From Rhodospirillaceae bacterium (GTDB lineage: Bacteria; Pseudomonadota; Alphaproteobacteria; Rhodospirillales; Rhodospirillaceae): a stretch of 64,000 nucleotides of DNA. The translations under genes and the position numbers were made by a program. The notes beneath the pieces are model-generated. The model made no database searches and had not been told where the DNA came from. It saw nothing but the letters and a program-made list of their open reading frames with translations. Shown in pieces: positions 42,315 through 52,684 of the stretch (its first letter is position 1; each line of letters begins with the position of its first letter). Where the stretch lies: contig JAVJSV010000012.1 of the NCBI GenBank assembly GCA_040219235.1, positions 496,001 through 560,000 of the forward strand, given 5' to 3'.

Positions 42315-43619
42315 ATGACAGCAGCACAGATGACCTATTGGCTGACCGTCTTAGTCGTTTTTGTTGGCCTTTATTGGCTGGGGACACGTAAAAACATCAC
42401 GCTTTGGATGCGTGTTCTTTTTGCGTTGGCGGTCGGTATCCTGATTGGCTTTATCTTCGGAGATGTTGTTGAGACAACCAAGTGGGTCGGCGATATGTTC
42501 GTCCGGCTCATCAGGATGTTGGTTGTTCCGATTATCTTTACTACGCTGGTTGCCGGGCTTTTATCCATGGGCGATCCAAAAAAACTCGGGTCGATCGGTG
42601 GCAAGGCGATGGCGCTTTACATGGCGACCACGGCGATGGCGATCTGTGTTGGTTTGTTTTTAGGGGTCATATTTCAGCCCGGTGTCGGCGTTGAATTGGT
42701 TGAACCATCCTCACAGGCTATGCCGATTGCGGATAGTGCCGTTGACCGCTTCCTAGGAATTATCCCCATTAACCCTGTAGCTGCGATGGCTGAGGGAGAT
42801 GTCCTCGCGATCATCTTATTTTCCTTATTGTTCGGAACAGGGATTTTGTTGGCGGGAGATAAGGGCAAAGCCGTTGGTGACGTTATTTCCTCTGCCGCTG
42901 AAGCCATGCTTAAAGTGGCCCACATGGTTATGGAATTGGCTCCTTACGGCGTGTTCGCTCTTGTGGCCTGGGTGGCTGGCACAATGGGGACGGAAACCAT
43001 ACTTAAGCTTCTTACGCTGGTGGTGGTTGTGTATTCCGCCTGCATTATCCATGCGGTGCTTGTTTACGGTGGATTGATAAGGTTTGTTTTGCGCTTACCG
43101 TTGGTTCGGTTTTTCCGCGGCATCATCGACGCTCAGGCGGTTGCTTATTCTACGGCGTCCAGCTCAGCGACCTTGCCTGTCACATTAACCTGCGTCGAAC
43201 AGAACTTGGGTGTGAGGCCGACCGTAGCGTCGTCAGTTATTCCCTTAGGCGCAACGATCAATATGGATGGCACAGCGCTTTATTTGGGCGTTGTTGCTGT
43301 CTTCTCTGCGCAAGCCTTTGGTATAGAACTTGCCATGGTGGACTATATTATGATCGCTGTGACGGTGACGTTAGCCTCCATCGGCACGGCAGGTGTGCCC
43401 TCTGCGTCTCTGTTTCTATTGTCCACAATTTTACCGGTGATTGGCATTTCTGTTGAACAGACAGCGCTGATTGTCGGGCTCATCTTACCGATAGATCGCA
43501 TTCTTGATATGGCCCGCACCGCTGTTAACGTTACAGGAGATGCGGCAGTGGCGGTCGCTGTTGCCAAGTTTGAAGGCGAGTTGGACGAAGAGACGTATCG
43601 AAAAGTTGCTACCGTTTAA
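42315..43619 (+). CDS. Dicarboxylate/amino acid:cation symporter (DAACS, GltP/DctA type)
   Basis: Protein of 434 aa with eight spans plus two re-entrant hairpins. The family markers are all visible: a serine-rich hairpin YSTASSSATLPVTL (about 277–290), the NMDGTALYLGV motif (about 317–327) that binds sodium, and HP2-like TLASIGTAGVPSAS (about 353–366), then DRILDMARTAVNVTGDA with the Asp-Arg-x3-N pair that contacts the amino acid or dicarboxylate. Arg in DRILDMART suggests an acidic substrate such as glutamate, aspartate or a C4 dicarboxylate. GGGAGAGATC is the ribosome site. Confidence 0.93.
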   Translation: MTAAQMTYWLTVLVVFVGLYWLGTRKNITLWMRVLFALAVGILIGFIFGDVVETTKWVGDMFVRLIRMLVVPIIFTTLVAGLLSMGDPKKLGSIGGKAMALYMATTAMAICVGLFLGVIFQPGVGVELVEPSSQAMPIADSAVDRFLGIIPINPVAAMAEGDVLAIILFSLLFGTGILLAGDKGKAVGDVISSAAEAMLKVAHMVMELAPYGVFALVAWVAGTMGTETILKLLTLVVVVYSACIIHAVLVYGGLIRFVLRLPLVRFFRGIIDAQAVAYSTASSSATLPVTLTCVEQNLGVRPTVASSVIPLGATINMDGTALYLGVVAVFSAQAFGIELAMVDYIMIAVTVTLASIGTAGVPSASLFLLSTILPVIGISVEQTALIVGLILPIDRILDMARTAVNVTGDAAVAVAVAKFEGELDEETYRKVATV

Positions 43620-43674
43620 ATTTCTATTCTAACTATAATGCTTCAAATTTTTTCCACAGAAGGTTCTCGCTAGA

Positions 43675-44163
43675 ATGTCTCTTATACGCTTAGTTCTCGT
43701 CTTAGTTTTTGTGATGTCTGTCGTATCGTCAGGGTATGCACAGCCACATTCGCCCGAAGAAATTGAGCAAGCCAAGAATGAAATTTGGGCACTTGAACAG
43801 TCAATTTATGCAAGCCGGGGCGAGGGAAATTTCCAACCTTATATTGATGGCGCGTCTGATAACTATTTTGCTCCACGCCCAACGGGCGGCTGGACTCCCG
43901 GCAAGGATGGCCTTCGCAGAACAGGTGAGCTTTTAAAGGGCAATAGCCAAGAAAAGCTCGATATGAACTTTAAGGCGTTTACGCTGCATGGGGATACGGC
44001 AGTGATTTACTATTTGAATAATCGCACCATGAGACCCGAAGGTGAGATTGTCGATGAATGGTACGAAGTTATACATGTGTGGGTGCGTGATAATGGCAAC
44101 TGGCAAATCTTAGCCAGCATGCCCAGATTAGCGGCTGGCTATGAGCCGCCGAATGAAGATTAA
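43675..44163 (+). CDS. Secreted NTF2-like (SnoaL/DUF4440-type) protein
   Basis: Protein of 162 aa with a signal peptide MSLIRLVLVLVFVMSVVSSGYA|QP. The mature part starts with a helix (EEIEQAKNEIWALEQSIYA), then conserved cone-shaped NTF2-fold strands: DNYFAPRPTGGW, FKAFTLHGDTAVIYYLN, DEWYEVIHVWVRDNGNWQIL. The layout and length fit DUF4440/SnoaL-like proteins. The family includes small-ligand-binding proteins and a few isomerases; here no catalytic residues can be named. It follows the symporter by 55 bp and converges with the unknown gene 3 bp away. Confidence 0.72.
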   Translation: MSLIRLVLVLVFVMSVVSSGYAQPHSPEEIEQAKNEIWALEQSIYASRGEGNFQPYIDGASDNYFAPRPTGGWTPGKDGLRRTGELLKGNSQEKLDMNFKAFTLHGDTAVIYYLNNRTMRPEGEIVDEWYEVIHVWVRDNGNWQILASMPRLAAGYEPPNED

Positions 44164-44166
44164 CAA

Positions 44167-44850
44167 TTATTTCAGAGTTTGTTGCGCGATACGCGCTATA
44201 ATTTCCTGATTTATGTCGATCAATGGTTCAACGCAATGACCAATAAAGGCGAGCGCACCCGGGTCAAAACCTTCTCCGCGGTCGCGTTCGAAAACGCGTT
44301 CGCCCGTAACGGATTCCCAAAATGCTCCGACAACTTCTACGAAAAAGGTGAGTCCGATGTCTGTGTTTTTGTCAGTTTTATCTGAAAGCGCTCTGAAGAA
44401 ATCACTTTCGTAAGCCGTGATGGCAGAGAGAATCAGACCAATTTCATCAATCAAAATATCGCCGGCCATGAGTGGATTTTTTTGTGTATGAGGATCAAGG
44501 TTCTCTGTAATGGGGTGACCAGTGGTTTCAAGGCGTTTGTAAATTTTCCAACGGTCCCAGAAATCCAAATCTTCGAGTTCACTTTTTAGGCGCCGTGCAA
44601 TTTCAGACGTTCGCGTAACCGTCCGGCACTTAGGTGATAAATCTGCTGCGCCACCTCCTTGCTCGCCGCTATAGCGTAGATACAGGGCACCTGCACTGAT
44701 CAGCGTAGATTGGAGTGAATTGGCGACGGATGACAGGCCGTGGGTAAGTGCGATTTGGGCAATAACCTCAGCGCTGTAAATCTGGTTGAGTTTGTCGACA
44801 AACGTGGCGCGCGGCGCTTCTTGTTGTGTCGCTAGGTCTTGAGTATCCAA
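44167..44850 (-). CDS. Hypothetical protein (227 aa)
   Basis: Soluble, acidic, mainly helical protein with no signal peptide. Recognisable stretches are VIAQIALTHGLSSVANSLQS, ARRLKSELEDLDFWDRWKIYKRLE, GDILIDEIGLILSAITAYE and GALAFIGHCVEPLIDINQEII. I know no family with this pattern. It lies 140 bp downstream of the ABC ATPase gene on the same strand, in the place where an ABC permease would be expected, but it has no membrane span. It may be in the same transcription unit. Confidence 0.55.
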   Translation of the reverse strand: MDTQDLATQQEAPRATFVDKLNQIYSAEVIAQIALTHGLSSVANSLQSTLISAGALYLRYSGEQGGGAADLSPKCRTVTRTSEIARRLKSELEDLDFWDRWKIYKRLETTGHPITENLDPHTQKNPLMAGDILIDEIGLILSAITAYESDFFRALSDKTDKNTDIGLTFFVEVVGAFWESVTGERVFERDRGEGFDPGALAFIGHCVEPLIDINQEIIARIAQQTLK

Positions 44851-44990
44851 AGCAAGCAGCCAACGTTGTGAATGTTATAATTTGAATTAAGGTCACCAAA
44901 TTATCTCAATCACAAAAAGGTAGCGTTACGGAATAATGACGGTTTGATGAAGCTTGCTAAAACTGACGACACAGCAGCTTCTTAGCGCTT

Positions 44991-45689
44991 CTATTGCATG
45001 TGGCGGACGTAAATATTTTCAATGTCTGTATGGCTGACTATGGAAGGGTCGATTTCCTCCAGTAGATGTCCGGCCCTCATGATGCCGATACGGTTGCCGA
45101 CTTCTTTGGCGCGGAAGATGTCATGAGTTGCCATAAGAATGGCGGTTCCTTTGCGTTTCATATCTTTGAGTATTTGAGCAAATTCGTTGCTTGCTTTTGG
45201 GTCTAATCCGGAAAACGGTTCATCTAAGAGCAAGGCTTTTGCCTGCTTTGCAACTGCAACCGCAATACCAGTTTTCTGCCGCATGCCTTTTGAGTAAGTC
45301 GCGATCCGTCGGTCAGCGGCTTCAGCTTGAAGGCCAGCGGATTGCAAGATGTCTCTTAGTTCGCTTTCTGTGTAGCTGTGGCCGCCGAGCTTAGAGAAAT
45401 ACTTTAAGTTCTCCAGCCCGGTTAGTTCTGGGTAGAGCATCACAAGCTCTGGGATATACCCGAGGTCCTTTTTCGTTTCCATCGGATGCTCCGAAACGGT
45501 GTGGCCGTTGACCATAGCAGCTCCAGATGTTGGCTCAAAAAATCCTAAAAATAGCCTGATGGTTGTGGATTTTCCGGCACCATTTGCGCCCAACAGGATG
45601 TAAATCTCGCCTGGCGCAATGTTGAGGTTAAGATTTGTCAGAGCCTCGAGGTTGCCAAAAGACTTAGAGAGATTGTGTGCATTTAGCAT
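44991..45689 (-). CDS. ABC transporter ATP-binding protein (ABC-2/DrrA-like), solitary
   Basis: Protein of 232 aa with one complete cassette: Walker A GANGAGKST (34–42), signature YSKGMRQK (about 133–140, K in the position of the usual G-G), Walker B KALLLDEPFSGLDP (about 151–164) and the switch His in LMATHDIF. It is the type that drives ABC-2 permeases for export of lipids, drugs or polysaccharide. No permease gene is next to it on either side, so its partner is elsewhere in the genome or lost. A terminator lies between it and the upstream YcnI gene. Confidence 0.9.
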   Translation of the reverse strand: MLNAHNLSKSFGNLEALTNLNLNIAPGEIYILLGANGAGKSTTIRLFLGFFEPTSGAAMVNGHTVSEHPMETKKDLGYIPELVMLYPELTGLENLKYFSKLGGHSYTESELRDILQSAGLQAEAADRRIATYSKGMRQKTGIAVAVAKQAKALLLDEPFSGLDPKASNEFAQILKDMKRKGTAILMATHDIFRAKEVGNRIGIMRAGHLLEEIDPSIVSHTDIENIYVRHMQ

Positions 45690-45761
45690 TGTTTACTGAC
45701 CACCTCAGTCTTAAGCGCGTAGCAAAACAAAATTTAAATCGATGTGAAAGTTCGCGACAAA

Positions 45762-45784
45762 CGGGGCGGCTGTGGGCCGCCCCG
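45762..45784 (-). terminator. Stem-loop terminator downstream of ycnI-like copy 2
   Basis: CGGGGCGGC (45762–45770) pairs perfectly with GCCGCCCCG (45776–45784) over a 5-nt loop, 30 bp after the stop of the YcnI gene on the minus strand. It is followed on that strand by G-TTTG-T, a short T-tract. A rho-independent terminator separating YcnI from the ABC ATPase gene is likely. Confidence 0.6.
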
Positions 45785-45814
45785 AGCTGCATATTTTAGA
45801 GGCATGTTACCGTG

Positions 45815-46450
45815 TTATTTGGCCATCGCTTCTTGTTGCATGCTTTCACCGCGGGCTTGGGCAGGTGTCCATTCCCAGGGGTACTGTTTTTTCTCTGGTG
45901 CGCGGATGACCAAGAACGGGGCAGGTGTTGCAGTGGCCGTCATGAAAGCCCAGGATTTTTCGGCGAACTCTGGATCGTTAACATCCAGCGCTGTTTCTGG
46001 CATGTCGACGTAAGGGTCAGTTCCTTCTTCACACACAGTAATGTTCTGAACGTGGAAAACCTTGCCGGGTTCATCGGGCAGGGTCATGCGGAATTGGAAC
46101 GGGTACCAACCATCGGCAGGGACCGTTTTTACGGGGTCTTTCCATATAATCTCCCCGACCACTTCATTGATGGGGCGTCCATGGGCCATAATTGGTGTCT
46201 CAAGGGTGCGCATTTTGTATTCGATGGTCCAGGATGGATCGAAGGCTGCTTTCGCATCGGTAACACCATCTGGGACCCGGATACGTAACCCAACGACCGG
46301 GCTGCCCTTGCAGCCATGGTTCACATTCAGAACCATCGGTGTTGAATATCCGGCATAACCTTCTTTTAGGTCTAAAGCGTTGTGGGCCGAGGCTGGGCTT
46401 ACGAAACCCAAAGCGAGGGCCGCTGTCGTCAACAGTGCTTTCTTAAACAT
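45815..46450 (-). CDS. Secreted YcnI/DUF1775-family copper-associated protein (copy 2)
   Basis: Protein of 211 aa. Signal peptide MFKKALLTTAALALGFVSPASA|H again exposes His as the mature N-terminus. YcnI blocks are more canonical than in copy 1: GYAGYSTPMVLNVNHGCKGSPV (shared HGC), IRVPDGV, DPSWTIEYK, INEVVGEIIWKD and NITVCEEG. The N-terminal His, the Glu and the Trp needed for the mono-histidine copper site are all there. It has a terminal extension of about 25 residues after the domain (PEKKQYPWEW...), which is rich in aromatic residues. The neighbours are an ABC ATPase and a DUF2189 membrane protein rather than copper genes. Confidence 0.85.
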   Translation of the reverse strand: MFKKALLTTAALALGFVSPASAHNALDLKEGYAGYSTPMVLNVNHGCKGSPVVGLRIRVPDGVTDAKAAFDPSWTIEYKMRTLETPIMAHGRPINEVVGEIIWKDPVKTVPADGWYPFQFRMTLPDEPGKVFHVQNITVCEEGTDPYVDMPETALDVNDPEFAEKSWAFMTATATPAPFLVIRAPEKKQYPWEWTPAQARGESMQQEAMAK

Positions 46451-46538
46451 TTGAAATCTCCCCGTTGTATGAAACTGGTGGGCTCCAACTCATCGGAGCT
46501 ATTGAAGCTCACGCGAGCCGACTCGCGATAGATTATTA

Positions 46539-47357
46539 TTAACAGTTTTGGGGCTGTGGCGCCATACGCCGGGTATTGTGCAGTGCGGGGGCAACACCGC
46601 GGCGGTAGAGATGCCAGCTGGCATGGCCCAGTATTGGTAAAATAACCAAAAGGCCGACCAATCCTGACAAAAATGAAATTCCAATAAGGACGGCAATGGT
46701 TAAGCACCAAACGGCCATCACTATGGAGTTAAGAATCACAAAGCGCACACTCGTCAGCATGGCCGTAATGAAGTCAATGTCGCGGTCGAACAGCATTGGG
46801 AGAGAGACGACGGAATAGGAAAAGACACAAAAGGCAATCACTGCGCCTACAGTATTGCCGGTCAGTAAAAACAGCCACCCAGCCGGAGTGGTGAAAATCA
46901 GATTCCACAGTTCGGAAAAGCTGAACAGTTGAAAACCCATAAAGCCGAAAGACAATAGCGCCGCGATATCCATCCAAATAAATAGTGAGAAGCTGGTCAC
47001 CAATGCCATCCAGCCCAGATCACGGTCAAACATTGATTTGAGCGTACCAAAAACGACCGACCAAGAAAGCGTCTGATCGCCGCTCGACTCCAGTCGTTGA
47101 CTCACAACATAAAACCCGCTGGCGATAAAGGGAGCGATCAGCGCAAACCCGGCTGCAAGGGGATAGATCAGATAAGGCAGGTCAAAGTAAAGCAGCAGAA
47201 GGATGAGAAGCCAGCCGCCGAGCGCATAAATACTACTGAAGAACAGACCGTAAAGAGGTGCTGTCCGGAAATCTTTAAGACCTTTGCCAAGAACCTCAAG
47301 AAGGTCATTGAACGATATTTTGTTCACAGTAGGCTGCTCTGTCCCTGGTTGGTTCAT
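46539..47357 (-). CDS. DUF2189 family integral membrane protein
   Basis: Protein of 272 aa from the ATG at 47357 (GGAAG about 11 bp upstream); a GTG at 47444 would add 29 hydrophilic residues but has no purine-rich site. About six membrane spans follow a short cytoplasmic helix (ISFNDLLEVLGKGLKDFRTAPLYGL), a combination that marks DUF2189. Blocks: FALIAPFIASGFYVVSQRLESSGD, FLLTGNTVGAVIAFCVFSYSVVSLPML. The function of the family is not known. It is directly downstream of the tRNA-Gln region and upstream of ycnI copy 2 on the same strand, 88 bp apart. Confidence 0.78.
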   Translation of the reverse strand: MNQPGTEQPTVNKISFNDLLEVLGKGLKDFRTAPLYGLFFSSIYALGGWLLILLLLYFDLPYLIYPLAAGFALIAPFIASGFYVVSQRLESSGDQTLSWSVVFGTLKSMFDRDLGWMALVTSFSLFIWMDIAALLSFGFMGFQLFSFSELWNLIFTTPAGWLFLLTGNTVGAVIAFCVFSYSVVSLPMLFDRDIDFITAMLTSVRFVILNSIVMAVWCLTIAVLIGISFLSGLVGLLVILPILGHASWHLYRRGVAPALHNTRRMAPQPQNC

Positions 47358-47578
47358 AGAGTTAAAGTCTTCCAACGGCCCCTGTGTATTTACAGATTTA
47401 TCTTCACTCACCTTAAAGAAAGCCCTGCGCCAGTTTAGGTCCACCCCAGCTTAGAAACCCCCTAGAAAGTTTCCTTGATCATTGTCAACTAAACTGTGCT
47501 TAAGAATAGATTTGCGCCAATCAAAATACGTCAGCGGAAAGCGGCGCGCGCGTTTTCGGGCATTTGTTGAAAACTGGT

Positions 47579-47652
47579 TGGCTGGGGGACGTGGATTCGA
47601 ACCACGACCGACGGAGTCAGAGTCCGCAGTTCTACCGTTAAACTATCCCCCA
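47579..47652 (-). tRNA. tRNA-Gln (CTG anticodon)
   Basis: Read on the minus strand, the acceptor TGGGGGA pairs with TCCCCCA, the anticodon arm GCGGA/TCCGT holds the loop CTCTGAC with anticodon CTG, and the T-arm contains GGTTCGAATCC. The discriminator is G and CCA is encoded (or present by chance). The unpaired start T and A-U rich D-arm (AGTTTAACGGTAGAAC) are typical of tRNA-Gln. It reads codon CAG. Confidence 0.95.
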
Positions 47653-47915
47653 GCAGAGGCCACTCTATTGTATCATTTTAAGTGACAGCGGCGCATCCTA
47701 CTTAATCGCCTCCCATTTTCAAGACTGAAGCTGCATCGCGACGATATCTCTGGTCAGTGCGGCCTTAATAGGGCTTGGCCTGCCAGATCTTTTGGGGAGT
47801 GTCTTCGTGTCAGCTGTTCTCTGGCCTTGCCGGGTGCTGTTTGGCGGCGTTACGATAAGATATAACATTCATTCTGCATTGCGATGACGCGGCGCAGCCA
47901 AGCTGAGAGGGTTTC

Positions 47916-49001
47916 GTGGCCATAAGCCAAAATAGCGTGCGTAACCGGTCTCGTCCGATGGGAACCGGTGGCCGGAAGCAGCCAGGGGAAGGTGTTCGCA
48001 GTGGTCAGCAATACGCTGAAGCCGTTCTTGCGGCGGTCGATCTTGGGACCAATAATTGCCGTATGCTGGTGGCGCACCCGCAGGACGACAACTTTGCTGT
48101 TGTGGACTCGTTTTCACGCATAACCCGATTGGGTGAGGGGTTAAGCGCGTCTCGGCGGCTCTCCGAGGCTGCCATGGACCGCACAGTCGAGGCGCTTAAA
48201 TGTTGCGCTGAAAAGATGGATCGTTGCGGGGTCACCGTTTCCCGACATGTGGCAACGGAAGCCTGCCGCCGAGCAGAGAACTGTGATGATTTTATTCATC
48301 GTGTTCGCGACGAAACGGGCATTTCTCTTGAGATTATTACGGCGGATGAAGAAGCTGGGCTCGCCCTTAAAGGGTGCGCGTCTCTGATTGACCCAAATAT
48401 TCCGTATGCGGTCATCTTTGATATCGGCGGCGGTAGTACGGAAGTTTTGTTTGTGCGTGTTGAAGGCGCACTCAAGATGGAGGTTCTGGGGTGCATCTCT
48501 ATGCCCTTGGGCGTGGTCACGGTGGCCGAAGATTGTGGTGGTGGCGACTTATGTGAGCGGACCTATGAGGAAGTGGCAACTCGTGTGCAGAGACTGCTCG
48601 ACCCGTTTGAGAGTGGTCATGATATTACAGCTAGAATTGCCGCCGGGCAGGCACAAATGATTGGGACGTCTGGCACTGTGACCACGCTGGGGGGGATTCA
48701 TCTTGGACTTCCACGTTACGACAGAACCGCTGTGGACGGCATAACCTTAGATTTTGAAACGCTATCCACCCACAGCCGCGCGCTGTGTCAAATGAGCCTG
48801 CAACAACGCGCTGCTGAGCCCTGCATTGGCTGGCAAAGGGCGGATCTCGTATTGGGCGGATGCGCTATTCTAGAAGCGATCTGCCGTTTGTGGCCGGTTG
48901 GGAAGCTGCGTGTGGCAGACCGTGGCCTGCGAGAAGGCATGTTGATAGATATGATGACTCACGTGCACATGCCGCAAAATGCCACAGTTGCAACGGTTTG
49001 A
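47916..49001 (+). CDS. ppx: Ppx/GppA-family exopolyphosphatase / pppGpp phosphohydrolase
   Basis: Protein of 361 aa starting with GTG at 47916, with GAGAGGG about 6 bp upstream. ASKHA fold: ALVAAVDLGTNNCRML (about 38–52) phosphate loop, TEACRRAEN (about 113–121), VIFDIGGGSTEV (about 164–175) second phosphate loop and IGTSGTVTTLGGI (about 248–260). It is the short form of about 300–360 aa found in Alphaproteobacteria without the C-terminal HD domain. It hydrolyses polyphosphate or the guanosine pentaphosphate alarmone. It starts a block of genes also kept together in many alphaproteobacteria; rlmE follows 15 bp later. Confidence 0.88.
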   Translation: MAISQNSVRNRSRPMGTGGRKQPGEGVRSGQQYAEAVLAAVDLGTNNCRMLVAHPQDDNFAVVDSFSRITRLGEGLSASRRLSEAAMDRTVEALKCCAEKMDRCGVTVSRHVATEACRRAENCDDFIHRVRDETGISLEIITADEEAGLALKGCASLIDPNIPYAVIFDIGGGSTEVLFVRVEGALKMEVLGCISMPLGVVTVAEDCGGGDLCERTYEEVATRVQRLLDPFESGHDITARIAAGQAQMIGTSGTVTTLGGIHLGLPRYDRTAVDGITLDFETLSTHSRALCQMSLQQRAAEPCIGWQRADLVLGGCAILEAICRLWPVGKLRVADRGLREGMLIDMMTHVHMPQNATVATV

Positions 49002-49016
49002 TAAAGCAGTTCTGAG

Positions 49017-49706
49017 ATGTCCAAAAAGCACAGTGAAGTGGGTAAATCCGGCAGCGGGCGTGGCCTGAGTGTTCGGGTTAAGACGGCGCGCGGTCGCAAG
49101 TCCTCCTCAACGCGTTGGCTCAAGCGCCAGCTCAATGATCCCTACGTGCGGCAGGCCCAGGCAGACGGCTATCGCTCTCGGGCTGCGTACAAGCTGATCG
49201 AGTTGGATGATCGCTTTGAGGTCTTAAAGAAAGGTGCGCGTGTGATCGATCTCGGTGCAGCCCCAGGGGGGTGGACCCAGGTCGCCCTCAACCGGGTTGG
49301 CCAGCAAGGCCAGGTGGTGGCGCTTGATATCCGCGAATGGGAAGAAGTTGCAGGTGCCACCTGCATGACCTTCGATTTTATGGAAAACGATGCGCCAGAA
49401 AAACTCAGAGAAGCCCTCGGTGGGCCCGTTGATGTGGTGTTGTCCGATATGGCCGCGCCAGCAACCGGCCATTCAAAAACCGATCACCTTCGGATTGTAG
49501 CCTTGGTTGAGGCTGCCTGGGCCTTTGCCGAAGAGGTGCTTGCCCCAGGGGGCGCCTTCGTTAGCAAGGTGTTCCAAGGCGGCACAGAAGATGAGCTGCT
49601 CAAGCAGATGAAGCTGCGCTGCAGCAAGGTGACCCATGCCAAGCCCCCCTCAAGCCGGAAGGAATCCGCAGAAATGTATGTGGTCGCGACGGGTTTTAAA
49701 GAATAG
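49017..49706 (+). CDS. rlmE: 23S rRNA (uridine 2552) 2'-O-methyltransferase RlmE (FtsJ)
   Basis: Protein of 229 aa that methylates U2552 of 23S rRNA. SAM motif IDLGAAPGGWTQVAL is at 77–91 and the K-D-K-E tetrad is Lys59, Asp144, Lys184 and Glu219, with spacings 85/40/35 close to those of E. coli FtsJ. The basic N-terminus (about 1–37) is longer than in E. coli and rich in Lys/Arg, which may aid RNA binding. The gene overlaps no other; it lies 15 bp after ppx and about 90 bp before guaB, likely in one operon. Confidence 0.95.
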   Translation: MSKKHSEVGKSGSGRGLSVRVKTARGRKSSSTRWLKRQLNDPYVRQAQADGYRSRAAYKLIELDDRFEVLKKGARVIDLGAAPGGWTQVALNRVGQQGQVVALDIREWEEVAGATCMTFDFMENDAPEKLREALGGPVDVVLSDMAAPATGHSKTDHLRIVALVEAAWAFAEEVLAPGGAFVSKVFQGGTEDELLKQMKLRCSKVTHAKPPSSRKESAEMYVVATGFKE

Positions 49707-49774
49707 TGATTTCCCGTGCGTCCGTGCCTTGAGGGGTGCGCCGAAGTATGCGATAACCCGCCAACTTTTTCTGA

Positions 49775-51360
<1,586 letters not shown>

Positions 51361-51373
51361 GGATGATTATCTG

Positions 51374-52672
51374 ATGACTCCCGGTGCGCGCCTTCAAGCA
51401 GCCATTGATGTGCTATCCGAGATGGATGCAGACCCCGCCTCAGGGGATGGCATTGTCAGTTCCTACTTCCGCAATCGCCGGTACATTGGCTCAAAAGACC
51501 GTCGAGATATTTCCACGCGTTTATGGCGCACTGTGCGTCACCGCAGCCGGCTCGGGTGGTATTTGAATGCGGATAAACCTGAGCCGCGCGCCTTGGTTCT
51601 TGCAGACAGCCTTCTAAATGATGATCATGATCTGGTGGCCCTGGACGCGCTTTGCAGCGGCGAAACCTATACGCCACAGGGTCTGACGGATCAGGAGCGT
51701 GCCGCTCTGAAAGGCATCTCAAGCCGTCCAAAGGAAGATATTCCTGCGCCGATTGCGACCGAATGCCCAGATTGGCTATGGCCTTATTTTACGGATTTGT
51801 TCGGCGATCAGGCAGAGGTTGAGTTGGCCGCGTTGACCGAAGAAGCCCCGGTCGACCTTCGCGTGAACACCCTAAAAGGCGACCGTGAAGCTGCCAAGGC
51901 CGCGTTGGAAAGCGAAGGTCTGAGCGTTGAGCCGACAGAATGGTCGCCCATCGGATTACGCCTGTCCGGACGCACAACCTTGGGCAACAGCAAGGCGTTC
52001 AACGAGGGTCTTGTAGAGGTTCAGGACGAAGGCTCGCAGCTGGCCGCGCTGCTTGTTGATGCCAAGCTGGATCACGATGTTCTCGATCTTTGCGCTGGCG
52101 GCGGCGGTAAAACCCTCGCCCTCGCTGCTGTGATGGGCGGACAAGGCCGTATTATTGCCACCGACAATGAAGCCCGGCGTCTCAACAAAGCTAAGCCCCG
52201 CCTCAAAAGAGCCGGGGTGTTTTCCGTCACCACCCGCGTGTTGGACCCAGAGAACACCAACTGGCTTCATAAAAAACGAAAAAGCTTCGACCGCGTTTTG
52301 GTCGATGCACCCTGCTCTGGCACAGGGGCCTGGAGACGTCAGCCAGACGCCCGCTGGGGACTGTTGCCGAAAGACTTAGATCGCCATATCAAAACCCAGG
52401 ATTCGGTGCTCACTCAGGGCGGACGGATGACCAAACCCGGCGGACGTTTAATTTACGTCACCTGCTCGCTTCTGCGGCAGGAAAACGAGGATCGCGTCGA
52501 GCACTTTCTGGAACGGCATGATCATTTTAAGGCGCTGTCTGTTGGTGATGTCTGGAAAGCTGTTCTCGGCACGCGCTATCCTGGGCGCGGCAAGTATTTG
52601 CGCCTGTCGCCGCGCCGACATCAGACCGACGGCTTCTTTATCGCGGTGCTTCAGCGCAAGGTTGAGGGTTAA
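51374..52672 (+). CDS. rsmB: RsmB/NOP-family 16S rRNA (cytosine-5) methyltransferase
   Basis: Protein of 432 aa. N-terminal about 130 residues form a helical NusB/TIM44-like RNA-binding region; the Rossmann part has VLDLCAGGGGKTLALAA (about 236–252), the catalytic motif DAPCSGTGAWRR (about 311–322) and TCSLLRQENEDRV (about 357–369) whose Cys is the nucleophile. It should methylate 16S rRNA cytosine (position 967 in RsmB; another site is possible). It lies between guaB and guaA, 12 bp before the latter. Symbol is by family, not by orthology test. Confidence 0.85.
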   Translation: MTPGARLQAAIDVLSEMDADPASGDGIVSSYFRNRRYIGSKDRRDISTRLWRTVRHRSRLGWYLNADKPEPRALVLADSLLNDDHDLVALDALCSGETYTPQGLTDQERAALKGISSRPKEDIPAPIATECPDWLWPYFTDLFGDQAEVELAALTEEAPVDLRVNTLKGDREAAKAALESEGLSVEPTEWSPIGLRLSGRTTLGNSKAFNEGLVEVQDEGSQLAALLVDAKLDHDVLDLCAGGGGKTLALAAVMGGQGRIIATDNEARRLNKAKPRLKRAGVFSVTTRVLDPENTNWLHKKRKSFDRVLVDAPCSGTGAWRRQPDARWGLLPKDLDRHIKTQDSVLTQGGRMTKPGGRLIYVTCSLLRQENEDRVEHFLERHDHFKALSVGDVWKAVLGTRYPGRGKYLRLSPRRHQTDGFFIAVLQRKVEG

Positions 52673-52684
52673 TATAGTTTTGTT

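Noticed and set aside
47482-47685. Plus-strand frame coding WLAGGRGFEPRP…
   Set aside because: This is the well-known false reading of the antisense strand of a tRNA gene; the tRNA-Gln on the minus strand explains it.
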